DNA of 64,000 nt from Monarcha castaneiventris obscurior (taxonomy: Eukaryota > Chordata > Aves > Passeriformes > Monarchidae), in NCBI GenBank assembly GCA_026261815.1, contig JAMPIT010000566.1, positions 27,553,001 through 27,617,000 on the forward strand, given 5' to 3'. This document shows, piece by piece, positions 58,601 to 64,000 of the stretch; the first letter of the stretch is position 1; each line of letters opens with the position of its first letter. The notes beneath the pieces are model-generated. The model searched no databases. It had not been told where the DNA came from and worked only from the letters and a program-made list of their open reading frames with translations. The translations under genes and the position numbers were made by a program.

Positions 58601-61600
58601 AAGGAATGAAAGTTCTTTAACTATTGTTTCTTAACTTTATAGAGTTTATTTTTCCTCCTTTGCTTTCTCAGGGTATTTTCAGAGTGTAAACAAACTGGAA
58701 CAATAACTTGAAGCAGTTATGAATTTCAATATCATTACAGAAACAAGATAGGGATAGATTAACTATGCATGTCTTCTCTGTAGTAGATTCAAGTAAAATC
58801 AAATCCAAAATATTCTTTAAAATGTTGCAAGAGCTGAAGCCTTTTCAAGATGGACAATGCAAGACAAAAAGAAAAGTGACAGTATACTGCCTTTCCAGAA
58901 TTATCTGTAGAGGTTATTTTAATGTTATAGCAAAATTGAATGAATGTCTTATATACCAAATCATGTAAGCTTATAATACAGTGATTTCTTTTTAAACAAC
59001 CCCATAAAATAAATAGGAGATTTTTTTGATTGCTTTCAAAACTTTGTGCATATTTTGTCTGAGACTGCTATTATAAACCAATTACTGCTACTGAAATGGA
59101 TATTGGGATATTCAAATATCTCTCTGCAGGCAGAGTAAAAAGATTTGGTGCACCTGCGGTTTTAACTAAATCACTCAGTGGTTTGTCTTCACTGAGATTT
59201 TTTTCACAAGAGAATTGAAGGGATAAATTAATCTGAATGAAAACAGTTCTCAAATATCAAGCATAATTTTCTACATTGTTGTGGTTAGATGTCTTTGAAG
59301 GTACTACAGTAATAGGGATGTACCCACAGAGAGACACAGTGTCATATTCTACTACAAATTACTCAGGAAAAAAATGTCTAGCATAGATAGTAATAAAAAA
59401 AGGAAAGTGCAAAGAAGAAAACAACAGGATATATTTTGTTCCTTAGGATATTATTTTTCGTAAGGGTCCCATATAGAGACACTGTTAAAGAATGTACAGT
59501 TTTAAATCAAAATTTTGAGATTCTTACAGAAGCTGAGAAATGGCAAAGCTCTTCAAGCCTAATAAAAAATATTTATACACTAGGAAATACTAGAATTATG
59601 TAGATTAAAAATTGATAGGTAATTTATATCACTTGTACTTAAGAGTTCTTTTAAAATCTTGATGGTCCCTGGCTGTGCTTGCTGGAGGTATAAATCAATG
59701 GATGCATACATGCTGGGCAGTGCCACCCAAGTTACTGATCAGAAAGGAGACCTGTTTTTAACTGCAGGTCACAAACTCTGACCAGTCAGATGTAGCATAT
59801 CATGAGGTGCTTTCTCCACATAATGCTTTCTCCACACAGCTCCTCCCCCAAGTCATTCTGCAAAGAAACATGCATTAATAAATATAAAAATAATGTTTTC
59901 CATGGTCTTTCCTTAACCAAATTCAAAATCCTCTGGTTTTGCCTCTCCATTTTTTGAACAGCTGTATTACTGAAGGTCTGGTATTTGACAACTTCCATGT
60001 GACAGCCTAGATTTTGATTATCTGCAATCAAATACTGTGCATTAAAGTTCTTGGGGTTTTCCTCTACTTTAGCTAAGAACTAAAATAATATATTGATTGT
60101 TGTTTTGGATTTTGTTTGGTTTGGTTTGGGGTTTTAGCTTTTTCTTCATTTTGTCTTTTCTCTGAATTACATGCAACAAAGGCTCTAGGAAACTCATGAA
60201 ATAGAGCAAAACACATTTCTTTCATTACAAAGAATAGGCTAGCAAGCTGCAGACAGTGAAGCTGTTCAAAAGGTGATAAAATCAGGAAACAGACTAACTT
60301 CTTTATCAGAGTGCAACAAGGTGCTTCAGTCTGCTGAGGTTCCCTCTATGCTGCCAGCTCTATGTATTTCAGACAGAGTAGATGTTTTAGTGGTAGTCCA
60401 TCTTACTCTTTTGAGTGAAGATCAACTGACTTGCTGGCTTTGTGGAATTCTTGGAAAATAACCACTGTTCATGCAGAATCGTCTTCGTGTGAAATACTGA
60501 ACATGTAATGGGAAGATGATTTAAGAAAGCCAAATAAGGCTCAGGATGTGTAATAGCAATGTATAATACTATTTCTGGTTGTGTCAATATTGACAGCTCT
60601 GCTGTTCTTCATCACTGAGACCCAAAACCTTTGAACTGCTAAATCCAGTGACTAAGGATTGTTTCTGCCATATAGCATTCTGGGTCTCAAATTTGCATCC
60701 AAACTTGGTATCATTTGTAAATAATCATTTTAGCATGGTATTAGCAGTGGTTACAATTTCTGCAGATGGTGGCTATGGCTGTTAATCTCCATGATCAATG
60801 CTGAACCTAAAATAAGGACTGTACTACATTTTAGCAAGCATTCTGATACAGAATTTATTTGAAAGCTGAAGTCAGTGATATGAATTAAGCCACAGCATAT
60901 GCCAAACTGCCTTTGGCTTCTAGGTTTGGTTTGTTTGGAGTTTCTTTTCTGTGTAGTTTGCTGGTGAGAGGAAGGGTGTTGTTTAATTATTAGTTTTAAA
61001 ATTTTATCAGGAACTATTGGTCAAGAGATTAGCTTTTCTGTGTATGCAGTAGATGTTTGCATAGGAAGATCAGCTGTTTATAAAAAATCTGGTTTCTTCT
61101 ATTACTTTCTTTATTGGCTTATAAGGCTTCACTGCACTTGCTAATGTACTGTTTGGACACAGGCATTTCTTACTTATGCTACATTATGAATCCTTCACTT
61201 TGGGTGAACCTTTCACATTCAGAAAGTGCTGATGTGCCTTGACTTCCAGACAGGCAAGGGCACAGTGGAGTGCTGCCTTGCCAGACTGCACAGCTGCACT
61301 GGTAGCTACTGCCAGCTCCACAGTAACTTCAGTGTAAATAAAGCAGTCTCTGAGTAGTTTGAATTTGCTGCTCAACGTGACAGTAGCTGAGTACTGGAGA
61401 GGCATTTGAGCAGTTGTCAGCCCTGGAAGGCACACCTGTTTTTTCAATGTTTGAGACTTTTTCCGTTCTCTGTATTATTTTTAGAGTCGTGAGGTTCGCA
61501 GTTTCTTGGATTCATGTATTTCTCATGGATCATTTATATGTGCCAGACTTTTGCTCTCTGTTAAACTTCCTCTCTCATATAAAGCATGATATAAATGATT

Positions 61601-64000
61601 TTGAAACTTCAGTAACTCCTGTTAAGTTTTGGTTCACATCAGGATTGGATTCTGAGTGGAAACTCTAAAACTAGATCTCTTCTATTTCTTTTCCTATTTA
61701 TTGTGAATTCTCTTCATAAATTAAAAGTTCTGTTAATGAATTTATGAGGTATTTTATTCCAAATTATATCAAATTATATTTTTCTTCTCTGTTTGCAATT
61801 TTTCCATGTAATTGTAAAGAAATTAGTGCATCTCTGCTACCATTGTTACACTTTGTTATTTATTTCTAACTCTGGCTTTACAAAGTAATGAAATTGGAAC
61901 ATGAGAATATTGTATACGTATACACCTCTTTATTTAAAGTAGAAATCTGTATATTATCTTAATATATGCATGGCGAAAAAAACTAGACACAAAAATCTGT
62001 GAATATCTTGCTTCTGTGTCATGCCATTCAAATGGCAAAGGAAAAATAACCAATTCATTTCTGGCAGAAAAGATTAAAGAAAATTAATAACTCAATGAAG
62101 CTAAGACAAGGTAAGTTTGCTACATGTCAAAATGTTGAAAATATAAAGCCACAGAAATGGCAGCTTAATCTGCAATAGATACAAGAAAAAAACCAAGGTA
62201 ATATATAAAAGAAGCTAATCAATACTGCAGTAAACCATGACAGAGGTATGGGTTGGTACAGATAGAGCTGGAAATACAGAAGAGCTCTAAAGAATCAACA
62301 AAAGGATGCAGTGAGCAACTGTATATGAAAACTAAGGAATATGAAAAATTTACATGAGAAGGCATTATTATAATCTATAAAAGTTAAGAAACAACATAAT
62401 ATGTCAGACTACTCTCTAGACATGCTTGCTAGACTGCACTCAAGCTGTGCAAATCTTATGTGAAGATTGATGTGTCAAAGGGGTAGCTTTGATATATTTA
62501 GCTGTTGGGGAGTCTCATAGAAATGTTTCTCACAGACTGGTATGTGAGAGTATGTTTTTGCAGGGGTGCATGTGTGTGTGCGTGTAAGGCAACAGAGTTT
62601 TCAAAGACTACTACACAAAACAAAACCAGTCTAGATTATTCATGATCAAGATAATAATGTAAAGATTTGGGGATTTTGCTGATTTTCTCTAAACTGATAG
62701 GGACTAGCATGACTACTTTGGCTCAAACTGAAATGAGACATATTGGAGAAAGTTTCTTTGTAAGATTTCCTCTCCCCATCCCATTTTCTGAGACACATTA
62801 ACTAAATATTCTCTCCTCCTTAGTACTCTAAGCAGTGAATAAAACATACTGGTCCTTTTATTTTATGATATTTTTCTCTTAAACATCAATGACATAATGC
62901 TGCTGTCACTAACAATACCATGTATTATTAATAAGACATAGACAGAAAAAAAAGTAAGATTTTAATGAGTTTTTTGAGGATATGACAGGGATGGGCCCTG
63001 CTATCTTCAAGGTAAAATCCACTATATGTAATGGCATGAGGCACCACATGCAAAAAACTCATTAAAAGAGCAAAAAGTTAGAAGAATGAAATGCAACAAC
63101 AAGATTTATAGTACTGTAATTACCTTACCTACTTAATGCTTCAGAACATGGATAAATGTCCTGACCCTTTGGGAGCAAAGTAAACGGCACTATATAAATC
63201 ATTGTCATTAAGCTATTAAAAATTATGGGTGGTTTTGCAGTTCCCCTTTGTACTATTTGAAATTGAAGGAATTCCTCTTTTGGTTAGCTGGGTTTGTTTG
63301 GTTGTTTTGTTTTTGTTTTTGTTTTTGTTTTTTTGGTGTGTGTGTGAAGGCAGAAGACATTTCTTCTCACTTGGAATGATGTTTCAAACAATAAAAGGTC
63401 AATTTGCTAGCTTCATTTTTTTTTTTCTGTGTAAACTAAGCTTTTAATTGTAATAAAATGCACCCTATTTCTCTCCAAAATCCTGTTAATCTTTTATTTT
63501 AATGTTATAATCCCATCTAAACTCTGGCTTGCTTCAGCACAAAATTTAACTTTTTACTTTTCCCTCTCTTCAGTAGTGATAAGTCAAAGAATAACTTTTG
63601 AAAGGAAGAGTTATCACTCACCATCTAATGTTAATGGAAGATATGTTTGAGGAAAAGAGTTCTACCTCCCTACAAGAGTTGGAAAATTGGGTCTGACAGG
63701 CTCTTTATTTTAACTGTTGTGGGTTTTGTTTATGGGATTTTTGTTTGTTTGCTTGTTTGGGGTTTTCTGTTTTGTTTTGGTTTTTTCCTTTGAAATCTCT
63801 TCATGTAGAATAGTCTATGAGTAGCAACATCTTACTCTTATAACAAAAAACAGTGGTACTCAGTTTTATTGGCTTATTTTTCTTCTATCCATTCTTGGCA
63901 TACAGGTCAATATCCCCAAAATACTTGTATCTCAATCAGCAATATTCTTCTGAAGTTCTTTACTGATTTTATCCATTGACATAATGTAAACTATTTGCAC
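55621..64000. other. 8.4-kb interval without recognisable genes or mobile elements
   Basis: AT-rich DNA. Open frames are at most about 87 codons (61184-61447 minus, 61414-61668 plus) and carry no domain. A perfect 14-bp palindrome TGTATACGTATACA is at 61911-61924. G/T-rich tracts lie near 60099-60135, 63290-63346 and 63720-63783. Confidence 0.55.
63309..63346. repeat. (GTTTTT)n plus (TG)n low-complexity tract
   Basis: About four GTTTTT units followed by a short TG run. Confidence 0.9.

Noticed and set aside
1..64000. CRISPR arrays, tRNA or rRNA genes, bacterial operons
   Set aside because: No regularly spaced direct repeats, cloverleaf-like sequences or ribosomal segments were seen; the window is vertebrate noncoding DNA.

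Overview
The window reads as a stretch of bird nuclear genome, most likely from a neoavian and possibly a passerine. The evidence is the repeat content: CR1 LINE fragments with typical avian reverse-transcriptase C-terminal coding sequence and 3' octamer tails (ATTCTGTG-type), and several families of ERVL-like solo LTRs of the kind common in neoavian genomes. The DNA is AT-rich and full of homopolymer runs. I found no convincing host exon, tRNA, rRNA, CRISPR array or bacterial-type gene. Long open frames are rare, and the long ones fall inside transposable elements. It is best described as intergenic or intronic (gene-desert-like) DNA. No strand of a host gene can be assigned.

Layout: 1-6.2 kb is unique-looking AT-rich DNA. 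At 6.2-6.7 kb an ERVL-type LTR tail abuts an internal CR1 ORF2 fragment. At 8.2-8.7 kb there is an antisense CR1 3' end. 8.7-18.9 kb is almost repeat-free. 18.9-29.4 kb is a transposon-rich island. It holds an antisense LTR fragment, a ~474-bp solo LTR (family 'C'), two consecutive sense CR1 3' ends (the second with an almost open RT C-terminal frame), a sense LTR (family 'B'), a large antisense LTR (family 'A') split by a sense family-B LTR, and a second family-C solo LTR in inverted orientation with a perfect 5-bp target duplication. 32.9-38.2 kb holds two antisense family-B LTRs and an antisense CR1 interrupted by a family-A LTR. 41.3-41.8 kb is another antisense CR1. 43.8-44.6 kb is a CR1 ORF2 linker fragment fused to the U3 end of a family-A LTR. 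44.6-64 kb (19.4 kb) contains no mobile element I can recognise, and may hold constrained noncoding DNA.

Family labels A, B and C are my own, defined by mutual similarity inside this window and by resemblance to avian ERVL LTRs as I remember them; no database was consulted. All LTRs appear to be solo copies; no gag, pol or env was seen. The most informative content is the nesting order, which gives a relative chronology: CR1, then LTR A, then LTR B, with family C apparently youngest. I did not find a new biological system here. The rest is small-scale sequence structure (hairpins, a 21-bp repeated segment, compact palindromes) and candidate conserved noncoding blocks that would need alignments to evaluate.
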